This document shows positions 23,973 to 33,232 of a stretch of 64,000 nucleotides of DNA, in pieces. Positions within the stretch are counted from its first letter, which is position 1; every line of letters begins with the position of its first letter. The position numbers and the translations under genes were made by a program. Location of the stretch: positions 124,001 to 188,000 of the forward strand of contig NZ_JAFEMW010000006.1 in assembly GCF_016892625.1 (NCBI RefSeq), in the 5' to 3' direction. Under the pieces are notes generated by a model that worked only from the letters and a program-made list of their open reading frames with translations, searched no databases and was not told the DNA's origin. The DNA comes from Brevibacterium sp. RIT 803. GTDB lineage: Bacteria > Actinomycetota > Actinomycetes > Actinomycetales > Brevibacteriaceae.

Positions 23973-25072
23973 GCAGCAATCTGGCACAGCTGAGCGAGCA
24001 CGGAGTCTCCATCTGGCTCGATGACCTGTCACGGACACGGCTCGAGTCCGGCGACCTGGCACGCCTCATCGAGGACTCGAACGTCACCGGAGTGACGACG
24101 AATCCGACGATCTTCGCCAATGCCATCGCCGGCTCGGACAGCTATGACTCCGCCGTCGCAGAGCTCGGCGAGGGCAAGGTCTCCGCCGATGAGGCGATCG
24201 AGTCCCTGACCACCTCGGACGTCGCGGCCGCTGCCCGACTCTTCCGTCCTGTCTACGACGCCACCAACGGCGAAGACGGGCGCGTGTCCATCGAGGTCGC
24301 TCCCCCGCTGGCGCACGATGCCGAGGGCACCGTCGCCGCGGCGAAGGCTCTGTGGGAGCGCGTGGGCGAACCCAATGCGATGATCAAGATCCCCGCGACC
24401 GAAGCCGGACTGCGCGCGATCTCCGAGACCATCGCAGCAGGCATCAGCGTCAACGTCACCTTGGTGTTCTCCCTGACCCGCTACCGCCATGTCGTCGAAG
24501 CCTTCCTCCAGGGACTGGAGAAGGCTCGAGTCGCCGGGCATGATCTCAGTCAGATCAAGTCCGTGGCCTCGATCTTCGTCTCCCGCGTGGATGCGGAGAT
24601 CGACGCACGGCTCGACGACCTCGATGATCCAGCCGGGGCAGACCTCAAGGGGCGGGCGGGAATCGCGAACTGCGTGCTGGCCCATGAGATCCACTCGCAG
24701 CTGTTCACATCCGAGCGCTTCAGGGTCCTCGAGCTCGCGGGTGCCACGCCGCAGCGACTGTTGTGGGCGTCGACCGGAGTCAAGAACCCCGATTACCCCG
24801 ACACGATGTACGTGGCTGGACTCGTTGCCCAGAACACTGTGAACACGATGCCCGAACCGACGATGCAGGCCTTCGCCGATCACGGTGAAGTGACTGCCGA
24901 GATCTCACCGGAGAACTACCGGGCCGCCGACGAGGTCTTCGACCGTCTGGCACGGCTCGGAATCGACTACGCGGAGGTGATGACCGTGCTTGAGACGCAG
25001 GGACTTGAGAAGTTCGATGTCAGCTGGGCGGAGCTGCAGGACACGATTCGCACTGCATTGGACCGTGCATGA
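23969..25072 (+). CDS. tal: Transaldolase
   Basis: A 367-residue transaldolase moving a dihydroxyacetone unit between sugar phosphates. The Schiff-base lysine is K140 in MIKIPATEAGL; other family blocks are SIWLDDLSRTRL, GVTTNPTIFANAI and LLWASTGVKNPDYPDTMYV. This is the longer actinobacterial type. The ATG overlaps the tkt stop (ATGA) with AGGAGG five bases upstream, and the stop overlaps the pgi start in the same way, so the three genes are translated as a coupled set. Confidence 0.95.
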   Translation: MSSNLAQLSEHGVSIWLDDLSRTRLESGDLARLIEDSNVTGVTTNPTIFANAIAGSDSYDSAVAELGEGKVSADEAIESLTTSDVAAAARLFRPVYDATNGEDGRVSIEVAPPLAHDAEGTVAAAKALWERVGEPNAMIKIPATEAGLRAISETIAAGISVNVTLVFSLTRYRHVVEAFLQGLEKARVAGHDLSQIKSVASIFVSRVDAEIDARLDDLDDPAGADLKGRAGIANCVLAHEIHSQLFTSERFRVLELAGATPQRLLWASTGVKNPDYPDTMYVAGLVAQNTVNTMPEPTMQAFADHGEVTAEISPENYRAADEVFDRLARLGIDYAEVMTVLETQGLEKFDVSWAELQDTIRTALDRA

Positions 25073-26691
25073 GACTCCAGCACAGCGTTCCGGTCTCTGA
25101 GGACTACGAGGCCGAGGTAGGGCGTCTCCTCGAAGCGCGCGTCCCCTCCCGCCTGGCGGCCAAGGATGCGTCGTTGTTCACGGACGACGAGCAGCCTGTG
25201 CCACGCATGGGCTGGGTGGATCTGCCGCAGCGGGCCGCGGAGCTCGTCGATGAGATCGAGGCTCTGCGGACCCGACTGGAGGCGCAGGGTCTGCGCTCAA
25301 TCAGCCTGACGGGGATGGGCGGTTCGTCGCTGGCCCCGGAGGTCATGGCTCAATCCGCGGGGGTCAGGCTCGAGGTCGTGGACTCCACCGATCCCAATCA
25401 GGTCGCCGAGGCGATCGGGACCGATCTGTCCCACACCGTCCTGATCGTCGCTTCCAAATCAGGCACGACGATCGAGACAGATGCGATTCGCCGCGCATTC
25501 TCAGCAGCCTTCGAATCGGTGGGTATCGATCCAGCGTCTCGTCTGATCGCCATCACCGATCCGGGGACCGAGCTCGACGCTTTGGCCACCGAGCAGGGCT
25601 TTCTGGCCACCTTCCACGCGGATGAGACCGTCGGCGGGCGCTACAGTGCGCTGTCGGCCTTCGGACTCGTCCCTGCCGGTCTTGCCGGTGTCGACGTCCG
25701 CGCGATCGCGGAGTCCGCGGCAGAAGCTGTCGGAGGTCTGGGGACTGATGCTCCTGACAATCCAGCACTGCAGTTCGGGACCTGGCTGGGCATCGGCCAT
25801 GCCAGGGCAACAGAGAAGCTCGTCCTCGCCGAGACCACCCCAGCGTTGTCGGGGATGAGCAAATGGGTCGAGCAGCTCGTGGCAGAGTCCTTGGGCAAGG
25901 ACGGTCAGGGCGTCCTGCCCGTCGTCGTCGACGGTGCCGCTGACGTCGGCTTCTTCGACGCCCGTGCAGACGCCATGCTGTGCACTCTGGGTCCCATCAC
26001 CGAGGTCGAGGCACCATCCGGTTTCAACGCGGAACTCGAAGGCGACCTTGGTGAGCTGTTCGTCTTCTGGGAATTCGCCACTGCGATCGCCGGCTACAGC
26101 ATCGGGGTCGATCCCTTCGACCAGCCGGATGTCGAGGCCGCTAAGGAACATGCCAGGCAAGCCCTCTCACACGGTTCGTCGGCAGCACCGGCAGAGCCTG
26201 CGTTCCGTGAGGAACAGGTCGAGGTCTTCGGTGAGTTCGAGGAGGCCACTGACCTCGTCGGTGCCATCGGAGAGCTCTTCGCACAGGTCGACGAGTACGG
26301 ATACGTCGGTGTGCAGGCGTTCATCGACCGCATCGCCGACGCAGAGGCTGAAGGCCTCCGAGCCCTGGTCTCACAGCATTCGGGTGTGCAGACGACGTTC
26401 GGATTCGGACCGCGCTATCTGCATTCGACAGGTCAGTACCACAAGGGTGGTCACCCCAACGGAGTGTTCCTGCAGATCACAGCCGAACCTCGGACGGATC
26501 TGCTGGTTCCCGGTCGCCCCTATGGCTTCACTGAGCTGCAGCGTGCTCAGGCCCTCGGCGATGCCGCGGCTCTGCGGGACAAGCGACGCCCAGTACTCAG
26601 AGTTCACCTGCTCGACCGCGCACAGGGTCTTGATCAGCTGCGTCGCGCGATCAGCGACGTCGAGCCCCTGCACCACTACGGAGTTGACTGA
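25069..26691 (+). CDS. pgi: Glucose-6-phosphate isomerase
   Basis: A 540-residue phosphoglucose isomerase of the actinobacterial type found after tal. Recognisable blocks are SLTGMGGSSLAPEVMAQS, the sugar-phosphate loop VASKSGTTIETDA (about 127-139), GGRYSALSAFGLVPA and YLHSTGQYHKGG. It interconverts glucose-6-P and fructose-6-P, linking the tkt-tal products to glycolysis. In many relatives the next genes are zwf and opcA; here the operon ends, with a tandem repeat beginning at the stop codon and a 20-bp terminator hairpin after it. Confidence 0.93.
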   Translation: MRLQHSVPVSEDYEAEVGRLLEARVPSRLAAKDASLFTDDEQPVPRMGWVDLPQRAAELVDEIEALRTRLEAQGLRSISLTGMGGSSLAPEVMAQSAGVRLEVVDSTDPNQVAEAIGTDLSHTVLIVASKSGTTIETDAIRRAFSAAFESVGIDPASRLIAITDPGTELDALATEQGFLATFHADETVGGRYSALSAFGLVPAGLAGVDVRAIAESAAEAVGGLGTDAPDNPALQFGTWLGIGHARATEKLVLAETTPALSGMSKWVEQLVAESLGKDGQGVLPVVVDGAADVGFFDARADAMLCTLGPITEVEAPSGFNAELEGDLGELFVFWEFATAIAGYSIGVDPFDQPDVEAAKEHARQALSHGSSAAPAEPAFREEQVEVFGEFEEATDLVGAIGELFAQVDEYGYVGVQAFIDRIADAEAEGLRALVSQHSGVQTTFGFGPRYLHSTGQYHKGGHPNGVFLQITAEPRTDLLVPGRPYGFTELQRAQALGDAAALRDKRRPVLRVHLLDRAQGLDQLRRAISDVEPLHHYGVD

Positions 26692-26732
26692 CTTCGGGCC
26701 TGTGCTGACTTCGGGCCTGTGCTGACTTCGGG
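26689..26732 (+). repeat. 17-bp tandem repeat starting at the pgi stop codon
   Basis: TGACTTCGGGCCTGTGC occurs twice in tandem (26689-26705, 26706-26722) and a third partial copy of ten bases follows. The first three bases are the TGA stop codon of pgi. It is therefore a duplication of the gene's last three bases plus 14 bases of 3' flank. Confidence 0.9.
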
Positions 26733-26751
26733 TGGAGGTCACTCCTCTGGG

Positions 26752-26795
26752 CACGACGAAGGACCCTGACCAATCGGTCAGGGTCCTTCGTCGTG
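26752..26795. terminator. Strong hairpin after pgi
   Basis: A perfect 20-bp stem, left arm beginning CACGACGAAGGACCCTGACC, closes on the four-base loop AATC. It lies between convergent pgi and secG. There is no U-tract. The remaining spacer up to 26901 shows nothing recognisable. Confidence 0.9.
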
Positions 26796-26901
26796 GTCGA
26801 TGAACTAGGCGTCGTGGCGGCTGGAACGCCGAGGTGGCCTCAGACGAGATTCCGTCCCCAGCGCTCAGGCAGTGCCTTCGCAGCCAAGATCGGGGCCTAC
26901 G

Positions 26902-27147
26902 TCAGGCGTTGAAGCGGGTGATGAGGCCCAGCAGGATGATGCATGCGCCCCAGATGATCGCCATCAGAGTCGTGAACCGGTTGAGGTTGCGCTCAGCCAC
27001 GCCAGAGGAACCCAGCGACGAGGACATGCCGCCACCGAACATGTCTGACATGCCTCCGCCCTTGCCTTTGTGCATGAGGATGAGGAGTGTCAGGAAGATG
27101 CTCGTGAGAACGAGCAGCACGATGAGTATGATGTTGAGGATTTCCAC
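26902..27147 (-). CDS. secG: SecG protein-export subunit
   Basis: An 81-residue SecG, the small non-essential subunit of the SecYEG translocon. It has two transmembrane helices (about 5-24 and 58-76) joined by the Gly/Met-rich loop HKGKGGGMSDMFGGGMSSSLGSS, shown here in parts: KGKGGGMSDMFGGG is typical of SecG. The start is a GTG at 27147 with AGGTAG nine bases upstream. secG after tpiA is the usual order in actinobacteria. A 43-base gap separates it from tpiA. Confidence 0.92.
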   Translation of the reverse strand: MEILNIILIVLLVLTSIFLTLLILMHKGKGGGMSDMFGGGMSSSLGSSGVAERNLNRFTTLMAIIWGACIILLGLITRFNA

Positions 27148-27190
27148 GTCGAGAACTACCTATATTTCGTCAGAGGATTTGTTGGTCAGT

Positions 27191-27976
27191 CTACTTGGCT
27201 ACTGCGGCCTTGCACAAAGCGGCGAAATCAGGCCCGTTGAGGCTCGCTCCCCCGACGAGCGCGCCGTCGACATCGTCAGAGGCCAGGATCTCAGCGACGT
27301 TATCGGTCTTGACCGAACCACCGTAGAGGATCCGGGTGCTCGACGCCAATGCGGAGCCGTACTTCTCTTCCAGGCGGGCGCGGATGGCCGCGGCCATCTC
27401 GGCTGCGTCCTCTGCCGTCGCAGTCTCGCCTGTGCCGATCGCCCAGACAGGTTCGTAGGCGATGACGAGCCCGTCGAGCGCGGCGGCATCGAGGCCGGCC
27501 AAGGACTCCTCGAGCTGCGTGAGAGTGAAGTCCACGTGGGTCTTCTCCTGACGCTGTTCCAGTGATTCACCGATGCACAGGATGGGTGTGATCTCCTGCG
27601 CCAGTGCGGCCTTGACCTTGGCTGCGACGACGTCGTTGCTCTCGTCGTTGTTCGCACGCCGCTCGCTGTGACCGACGACGACATATGTGCAGCCGAGTCG
27701 GGCCAGGAACGATGCCGCGATCTCACCGGTGTGCGCTCCCGGCTCGTGCTGCGAGACGTCCTGTGCACCGTAGGTCAGCCACAGTTTGTCACCCTGGATG
27801 AGAGTCTGCACGGATCGGATGTCGGTGAACGGAGGAATGACGACGACATCGCACTGCGTCCCGTCGAGTTTTGCGTCCTCAAGTGCCCAAGCAAGCTTCT
27901 GGACACTCGAGATCGCTTCGAGATGATCGTGGTTCATCTTCCAGTTGCCGGCCAGCAGCAGGGTCCGATCGCTCAT
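27191..27976 (-). CDS. tpiA: Triosephosphate isomerase
   Basis: A 261-residue TIM barrel enzyme interconverting dihydroxyacetone phosphate and glyceraldehyde-3-phosphate. Catalytic residues are K13 (AGNWKMN), H103 (VVVGHSERR) and E175 ([11 protein letters not shown]); the phosphate loop is [10 protein letters not shown] chose ATG 27976, with a purine-rich AAGAAG just upstream, over an in-frame GTG at 27994 that overlaps the pgk stop. It follows gapA and pgk in the same operon. Confidence 0.96.
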   Translation of the reverse strand: MSDRTLLLAGNWKMNHDHLEAISSVQKLAWALEDAKLDGTQCDVVVIPPFTDIRSVQTLIQGDKLWLTYGAQDVSQHEPGAHTGEIAASFLARLGCTYVVVGHSERRANNDESNDVVAAKVKAALAQEITPILCIGESLEQRQEKTHVDFTLTQLEESLAGLDAAALDGLVIAYEPVWAIGTGETATAEDAAEMAAAIRARLEEKYGSALASSTRILYGGSVKTDNVAEILASDDVDGALVGGASLNGPDFAALCKAAVAK

Positions 27977-27990
27977 TGTCGTCTTCTTTC

Positions 27991-29208
27991 TCACGCGAGT
28001 GCTTCGAGTCCGGGCAGCGTCTTGCCTTCGAGGTATTCGAGGCTGGCACCGCCTCCTGTGGAGATGTGCCCGAACTCGTCATCGCCGAAGCCGAGTGTGC
28101 GCACGGCAGCAGCAGAATCACCTCCGCCGACGACAGTCAGTCGAGACGAGTCGGTGTCTGGCTTGTTGGTCAGTGCCGCTGCCACTGCCTTGGTTCCGGC
28201 AGCGAAGGCAGGGAATTCGAAGACCCCCATGGGGCCGTTCCAGAAGACGGTGGTCGAGCCTGAGATCACCTCGGCATAGGCTGTGGCCGATTCGGGACCG
28301 ATGTCGAGACCCAGGCCCTGCGCACCTGCTTGTGTGGCCTCGAGCTCCGCGACTGGGCGCACCCAGTTCTCGGCGTCAGCGGCGAAGGAGGCGGCCATCA
28401 CGATGTCCGTGGGCAGGACGATGTTCGCTCCCCCGCCTTCGGCACGCTTGAGGTAGCCCTTGACGTCGTCGATTCGATCCCTCTCCACGAGACTGGATCC
28501 GATATCGTGGCCGAGCGCGGCGAGGAAGGTGAAGACCATCCCGCCGCCGATGAGCAGGTTGTCAGCACGTTCGATGAGATTGTCGATGACGCCGAGCTTG
28601 TCGGAGACCTTCGATCCGCCGAGGACGACCGTGAATGGCGCCTGTGGCGAGTTCAGCAGCCGATCACTGACTTCGACCTCGGCGCGGACGAGAGATCCGG
28701 CATAGTGCGGCAGCAGGGCTGCGATGTCATAGACCGATGCCTGTTTGCGGTGGACGACTCCGAAGCCGTCGGAGACGAAGTCATCGGCCAGTGCGGCCAG
28801 CTGCTCTGCGAAGGCCTTCCGCTCGCCATCGTCCTTTGAGGTCTCGCCGGAGTTGAAGCGCAGATTTTCGAGCAGAAGGACTTCACCGTCGTCCAGTGCC
28901 GCCGCTTTGGTCGTCGCTTCGTCACCGACGGTGTCGGCGGCGAATACGACGTCGCGACCGATCGCCTCGGCGAGTTCCGGAGCCAGCGGATGCAGCGAGA
29001 ACTGCGGATCGGGAGTGCCCTTGGGCCGCCCCAGGTGGGACATGACGATCACCCGTGCCCCCGCCTCGGCGAGGGACTTGATCGTGCCGGCCGAAGCCAG
29101 GATGCGACCACGGTCGGTGATCGTGCCTTCGTCCATCGGCACGTTCAGGTCGCTGCGAACGAGGACCGTGCGGTGGGAGAAGATCTGCGGGTCGTCGTAT
29201 GTCCTCAT
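27991..29208 (-). CDS. pgk: Phosphoglycerate kinase
   Basis: A 405-residue kinase transferring phosphate from 1,3-bisphosphoglycerate to ADP. Family blocks: [14 protein letters not shown] near residue 15, [42 protein letters not shown] and the C-terminal GGGDSAAAV nucleotide loop. The segment [12 protein letters not shown] replaces the more usual GFGxxHRxxAS form with only minor change. The ATG overlaps the gapA stop (ATGA). Length is normal. Confidence 0.96.
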   Translation of the reverse strand: MRTYDDPQIFSHRTVLVRSDLNVPMDEGTITDRGRILASAGTIKSLAEAGARVIVMSHLGRPKGTPDPQFSLHPLAPELAEAIGRDVVFAADTVGDEATTKAAALDDGEVLLLENLRFNSGETSKDDGERKAFAEQLAALADDFVSDGFGVVHRKQASVYDIAALLPHYAGSLVRAEVEVSDRLLNSPQAPFTVVLGGSKVSDKLGVIDNLIERADNLLIGGGMVFTFLAALGHDIGSSLVERDRIDDVKGYLKRAEGGGANIVLPTDIVMAASFAADAENWVRPVAELEATQAGAQGLGLDIGPESATAYAEVISGSTTVFWNGPMGVFEFPAFAAGTKAVAAALTNKPDTDSSRLTVVGGGDSAAAVRTLGFGDDEFGHISTGGGASLEYLEGKTLPGLEALA

Positions 29209-30206
29209 TTGTTCCTTTCACCGAGGATGTAGCTGACCATGTCCTTGAGGCGGTTGGTGTAGCCCCATTCGTTGTCGTACCAGGCCACGACCTTGATCTG
29301 GTTGCCAAGCGTCATTGTGAGCTGGGAATCCACGATCGCCGAGGCGCTGGTGCCGACGATATCGGTCGACACCAGAGGTGCCGTGGAGTATTCGAGGTAC
29401 GGCGAGGACTCTGCGGCCTTCGCCAGGATCTCGTTGACCTCTTCGGTCGTGGCGCCCCTCTTCGGGGTGAAGGTGAAGTCGATGATCGATCCGGCGGGGA
29501 CGGGGACGCGGATCGCGAGTCCGTCGAGCTTGCCTGCCAGGTGCGGCATCACCTTGCCGACGGTGCGTGCGGCACCGGTTGTCGTCGGGACGATGTTGAC
29601 GGCTGCGGCTCGGGCGCGACGCACGTCGCGGTGCGGACCGTCGACGAGCATCTGATCGCCGGTGTAGGCGTGGACCGTGTTGAGCAGGCCGGATTCAACA
29701 CCGATGGCGTCGTCGACGGCCTTGACGATGGTGGCCATGCAGTTCGTCGTGCACGAGGCATTGGAGACGACCGTGTGCTGTGCCGGGTCGAAGTCTGCTT
29801 CGTTGACGCCCATGACGAAGGTTCCATCCACGTCCTTGCCCGGCGCCGAGAGCACGACTGTCTTCACAGTCCCGCCGAGGTGGACCTCGGCCTGGTCACG
29901 TCGGGTGAAGCGTCCGGTGGATTCGACCACGAGTTCGGCTTCGTATGCTGACCAGTCGATCTGCGAAGGATCGGCCTGGCTGATCACTGCGATGGTGGTT
30001 CCATCGACGGTCAGTGAGTCTTCGCCGGCCTCGACCGTGTGATCGAAGCGAGGCCACACGGAGTCATAGGCCAGCAGATGAGCCAGAGTCTGAGTGTCGG
30101 TGAGATCGTTGATGGCGACGACCTCGAAGTCAGATGAGGATTCGAGGGACAGGCGGTACAGGGCACGACCGATACGGCCGAAGCCGTTGATAGCGATTCG
30201 TCTCAT
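29205..30206 (-). CDS. gapA: Glyceraldehyde-3-phosphate dehydrogenase
   Basis: A 333-residue type I GAPDH. NAD-binding NGFGRIGR is at 7-14, the catalytic cysteine is C152 in SNASCTTNC, and the partner histidine is H179 in NTVHAYTGDQ. The substrate loop and C-terminal WYDNEWGYTNRL are standard. D33 in AINDL fits an NAD-specific enzyme. The start ATG has no Shine-Dalgarno; a TAAGAT -10 element ends six bases upstream and overlaps the whiA stop codon, so gapA-pgk-tpiA probably starts with a leaderless mRNA while also receiving read-through from whiA. Confidence 0.96.
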   Translation of the reverse strand: MRRIAINGFGRIGRALYRLSLESSSDFEVVAINDLTDTQTLAHLLAYDSVWPRFDHTVEAGEDSLTVDGTTIAVISQADPSQIDWSAYEAELVVESTGRFTRRDQAEVHLGGTVKTVVLSAPGKDVDGTFVMGVNEADFDPAQHTVVSNASCTTNCMATIVKAVDDAIGVESGLLNTVHAYTGDQMLVDGPHRDVRRARAAAVNIVPTTTGAARTVGKVMPHLAGKLDGLAIRVPVPAGSIIDFTFTPKRGATTEEVNEILAKAAESSPYLEYSTAPLVSTDIVGTSASAIVDSQLTMTLGNQIKVVAWYDNEWGYTNRLKDMVSYILGERNK

Positions 30207-30212
30207 GCCTCG

Positions 30213-30218
30213 ATCTTA
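30213..30218 (-). promoter_or_regulatory. -10 element of leaderless gapA, overlapping the whiA stop
   Basis: TAAGAT lies six bases before the gapA ATG; its first three bases, TAA, are the stop codon of whiA. The -35 region would be within the last codons of whiA, with no good match to TTGACA. Confidence 0.5.
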
Positions 30219-31199
30219 ACGATCTTCGAGCATTTCCGGGGTGAGACTGGCCTCTGTGCCCGGAATTCCCAGATCTTCGGCATGTTTGTCGGCAGTCGAG
30301 AGCAGTCGCCGGATACGACCGGCGACGGCGTCCTTGGTCATCGGCGGATCGGCCAACTGGCCCAGTTCCTCAAGCGATGCCTGTTTGTGCGTCACACGCA
30401 GCTGACCGGCGTAGCGCAGGTGTTCGGGCACCTCGTCACCGAGGATCTCCAAGGCGCGCTCGACTCGGGCTCCGGCGGCCACTGCAGCTCGGGCGGAGCG
30501 GCGCAGATTCGCATCGTCGAAGTTGGCCAGACGGTTCGCTGTGGCACGGACCTCGCGCCGCATTCGACGCTCCTCCCACACGAGGACAGCGCTGTGGGAG
30601 CCCATGCGCGTGAGCAGGGCCGCAATGTCGTCACCGTCGCGGATGACGACGCGGTCCACGCCGCGAACCTCGCGTGCCTTCGCGCTCAGTCCCAGTCTTC
30701 GGGCCGCGCCGACCAGGGCGAGTGCCGCCTCTGGTCCCGGGCAGGTGACTTCGAGGGCAGAGGAACGGCCCGGTTCGGTCAGGGAACCGTGGGCGAGGAA
30801 CGCTCCACGCCAGGCGGCTTCGGCATCGGCAACAGAGCCGTTGACGATTGCAGATGGCAGTCCACGCACTGGTCGTCCGCGGTTGTCGACGAGGCCAGTC
30901 TGGCGAGCCAGAGCACCCCCGTCGCGGGTGACGCGCAGGAGATAGCGGTTCGAGCGGCGGATTCCGGCGGCGTTGATGACGACGATGTCAGCGTATTGGC
31001 CGTAGAGATCCTTGATCTCGCTGCGCAGACGCTTTGCCGCCTGTGCGGTGTCGAGTTCGGCTTCGAGCACGATCGAGCCATTGACGAGGTGAAGTGCGGA
31101 GGAGAAGCGGAAAATCGCCGACACTTCGGCTTTGCGAGCAGAAGTGCGGGTGATCTTCACCCGTGCCAACTCGTCCTTGACCTGAGCGGTCAGTGCCAT
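30216..31199 (-). CDS. whiA: WhiA DNA-binding regulator
   Basis: A 327-residue WhiA, the conserved Gram-positive regulator that combines a LAGLIDADG homing-endonuclease-like N-terminal domain with a C-terminal helix-turn-helix. Visible blocks are [34 protein letters not shown], and the HTH segment [25 protein letters not shown]. In streptomycetes it controls sporulation with WhiB; in non-sporulating relatives its role is in cell division or chromosome segregation. The start ATG has AGGAGG seven bases upstream. It ends the rapZ-yvcK-whiA set, a very widely conserved trio. Confidence 0.94.
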   Translation of the reverse strand: MALTAQVKDELARVKITRTSARKAEVSAIFRFSSALHLVNGSIVLEAELDTAQAAKRLRSEIKDLYGQYADIVVINAAGIRRSNRYLLRVTRDGGALARQTGLVDNRGRPVRGLPSAIVNGSVADAEAAWRGAFLAHGSLTEPGRSSALEVTCPGPEAALALVGAARRLGLSAKAREVRGVDRVVIRDGDDIAALLTRMGSHSAVLVWEERRMRREVRATANRLANFDDANLRRSARAAVAAGARVERALEILGDEVPEHLRYAGQLRVTHKQASLEELGQLADPPMTKDAVAGRIRRLLSTADKHAEDLGIPGTEASLTPEMLEDR

Positions 31200-31225
31200 T
31201 GTTCGTCCTCCTGCAACTGGATTTG

Positions 31226-32221
31226 CTACCACTGCTCGTCCACGCCGATCCCAGCGTCCACCAACATGTCACGGTAACACGCGGCGAGCTTGAGGGTGTC
31301 ATGCTGTCCTGCCCGCCGTGAGTGCAGCGGACGGGCCCACAGTTTGGCGTTGAACATCTCACGTGCACACCGCTCGAGATCAGGTTCCACCTGGGTTGCG
31401 GCCTCGTCGACGAGCACGTAGCTCAGCTCGAGCGAGGGTGCGTGCCTGTGCAGTGAGACGAGGTGTTCGCTGAGACTGAGATCTCTTGTTTCGCCGTCGC
31501 TGGAGCTGAGGTTCAACGTGAGAGACTTCACGGCGGAGGATCGTCCGATGGCTTCCGCAAGGGAGGGAACGAGGAGGTGCGGCATCACAGAGGTGTACCA
31601 GGAGCCGGGTCCGAGATTGAGCACATCCGCCTCGGCGACGGCCTCGATCGTCTCGTGTCGGGCCGGTGGTACCGGAGGATCGAGCCGGACGGTCTCGACA
31701 TGGCCCAGGGTGGAGGCGAGCACGGACTGACCGCGCACGACTTGGAAGGATCCCGGGAACTTCACATCGGCCTCGATCGTCAGTGGGACCGAGGACATGG
31801 GCAGAACCCGACCGTGGGCACGCAGCAGCTTGGCCATCCAGTCGAGGCCGGCGACATGATCTCCATGGATCTGCCATAGAGCCGAGATGAGGAGGTTGCC
31901 CACGGAATGTCCGCTGAGCTCTCCGTCGGAGTCGAAACGGTGCTGGATCACGTCGCGCCAGGTCTTACCCCAGTTCCCGTCGTCACAGAGAGCAGCCAGG
32001 GCCATTCGCAGGTCTCCGGGAGGCAGGCCGCCGAGTTCGTCGCGGAGCCTGCCGGAGGAACCTCCGTCGTCGGCCACCGTGACGACTGCTGTCAGAGACT
32101 CAGTGAGCAGACGGAAGGCCCGCAGAGCAGAGTAGAGGCCGTGGCCTCCCCCGAAGGAGACGATCTTCGGTCCCTTGTCTTTGACGGCAGGGATGATCTG
32201 CGGGAGATCTTCGGTCTCCAT
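31226..32221 (-). CDS. YvcK/CofD-family gluconeogenesis factor
   Basis: A 331-residue YvcK (GlmR-like) protein of the CofD superfamily. The nucleotide-sugar or nucleotide loop is [11 protein letters not shown] (about 23-33), followed by [17 protein letters not shown] and [10 protein letters not shown], all characteristic. In Bacillus it supports growth on gluconeogenic carbon and stimulates the hexosamine pathway. I chose ATG 32221, one base after the rapZ stop, with GGGGAGAG upstream. Its location just upstream of the glycolytic operon fits a carbon-metabolism role, though this order is conserved widely for other reasons too. Confidence 0.92.
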   Translation of the reverse strand: METEDLPQIIPAVKDKGPKIVSFGGGHGLYSALRAFRLLTESLTAVVTVADDGGSSGRLRDELGGLPPGDLRMALAALCDDGNWGKTWRDVIQHRFDSDGELSGHSVGNLLISALWQIHGDHVAGLDWMAKLLRAHGRVLPMSSVPLTIEADVKFPGSFQVVRGQSVLASTLGHVETVRLDPPVPPARHETIEAVAEADVLNLGPGSWYTSVMPHLLVPSLAEAIGRSSAVKSLTLNLSSSDGETRDLSLSEHLVSLHRHAPSLELSYVLVDEAATQVEPDLERCAREMFNAKLWARPLHSRRAGQHDTLKLAACYRDMLVDAGIGVDEQW

Positions 32222-32222
32222 C

Positions 32223-33119
32223 TCACTCTCTCCCCAGATCACGGTGGCGGACGGTGACCGGGATACCGGTCTGCGCGGCGAGGCTCTTGGCGACGCGTTC
32301 GCTGATCGCCACCGAGCGATGCTTTCCGCCGGTGCAGCCGATGCCGATCATCGCGTAACCGCGACCTTCGTGGAGGTAGCCCTGTGAGACCGTGTCAAGG
32401 GTCGCGGTGTAGCGCTCGATGAACTCTTCTGCCCCGTTCTGACCCAGGACGAAGTCCGCGACGTCGGAGTCTAGTCCGTTGTGTCCGCGCAGATGCGGAA
32501 TCCAGTACGGGTTGGGCAGGAAACGGACATCTGCGATGTGGTCGGCGTCCTTGGGCAGTCCGTATTTGAAGCCGAAGCTCATCACGGTCAGGCGCAGCAG
32601 CGGAGTGTCGACGGTGCTGAAGCGCTTACGCACCTGGGTCGAGAGCTGATGGACGTTGAGTTCTGAGGTGTCGATGATGATATCGGCCCGGTGTTTGAGC
32701 GATTCGAGGGCCGAACGTTCGCCCTCGATCCCTTCCAGCAGCGTCCCTTCGCCCTGGAGCGGGTGGGGGCGGCGAGTGGACTCGAATCGTCGGACGAGAA
32801 CCTCATCGGCTGCTTCGAGGTAGAGGATGCGCAGGGACAGCCCCTGATCGAGGAAGTCACTGATCGTGTCTTCGAGCTCCTCATACTTCGCCCGTCCCTT
32901 CGAATCGGTGACGATGGCGATCTTGGGCAGAGCCCCATCGGCACGGGCGACGAGTTCGACGAGGGGACGCATCATCTGCGGAGGCAGATTGTCGACGACG
33001 TACCAATCCATGTCTTCGAGCACATTGGCCACTGTGGTCCGACCCGCTCCGGACATTCCCGTCACAAGGACGACCTCGATGGGATGGTCGGAGCCGTTCG
33101 ATTCGGCCTGCGTACTCAC
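32223..33119 (-). CDS. rapZ: RapZ (YvcJ) nucleotide-binding protein
   Basis: A 298-residue RapZ/YvcJ P-loop protein. Walker A is GMSGAGRTT (21-29), with VVDNLPPQMM after it, and the C-terminal block is IGIGCTGGKHRSVAISE. The C-terminal basic cluster used by E. coli RapZ for RNA binding is only partly kept (TVRHRDLGRE). The start is a GTG with AGGAGG five bases upstream. It follows uvrC after a 113-base gap (33120-33232), which holds no strong hairpin, and heads the rapZ-yvcK-whiA unit. Confidence 0.94.
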   Translation of the reverse strand: MSTQAESNGSDHPIEVVLVTGMSGAGRTTVANVLEDMDWYVVDNLPPQMMRPLVELVARADGALPKIAIVTDSKGRAKYEELEDTISDFLDQGLSLRILYLEAADEVLVRRFESTRRPHPLQGEGTLLEGIEGERSALESLKHRADIIIDTSELNVHQLSTQVRKRFSTVDTPLLRLTVMSFGFKYGLPKDADHIADVRFLPNPYWIPHLRGHNGLDSDVADFVLGQNGAEEFIERYTATLDTVSQGYLHEGRGYAMIGIGCTGGKHRSVAISERVAKSLAAQTGIPVTVRHRDLGRE

Positions 33120-33232
33120 ACGTCCTCCTTGGGGCTGCGCGGTTGAAGACAGCTGTCGAGAACTACTCTAGAGCAGTTGTCCGCCTGTGGGCTCAGTGCC
33201 TGCTGCCCTGTCGGTCTCCGAGCACCGTGAGA

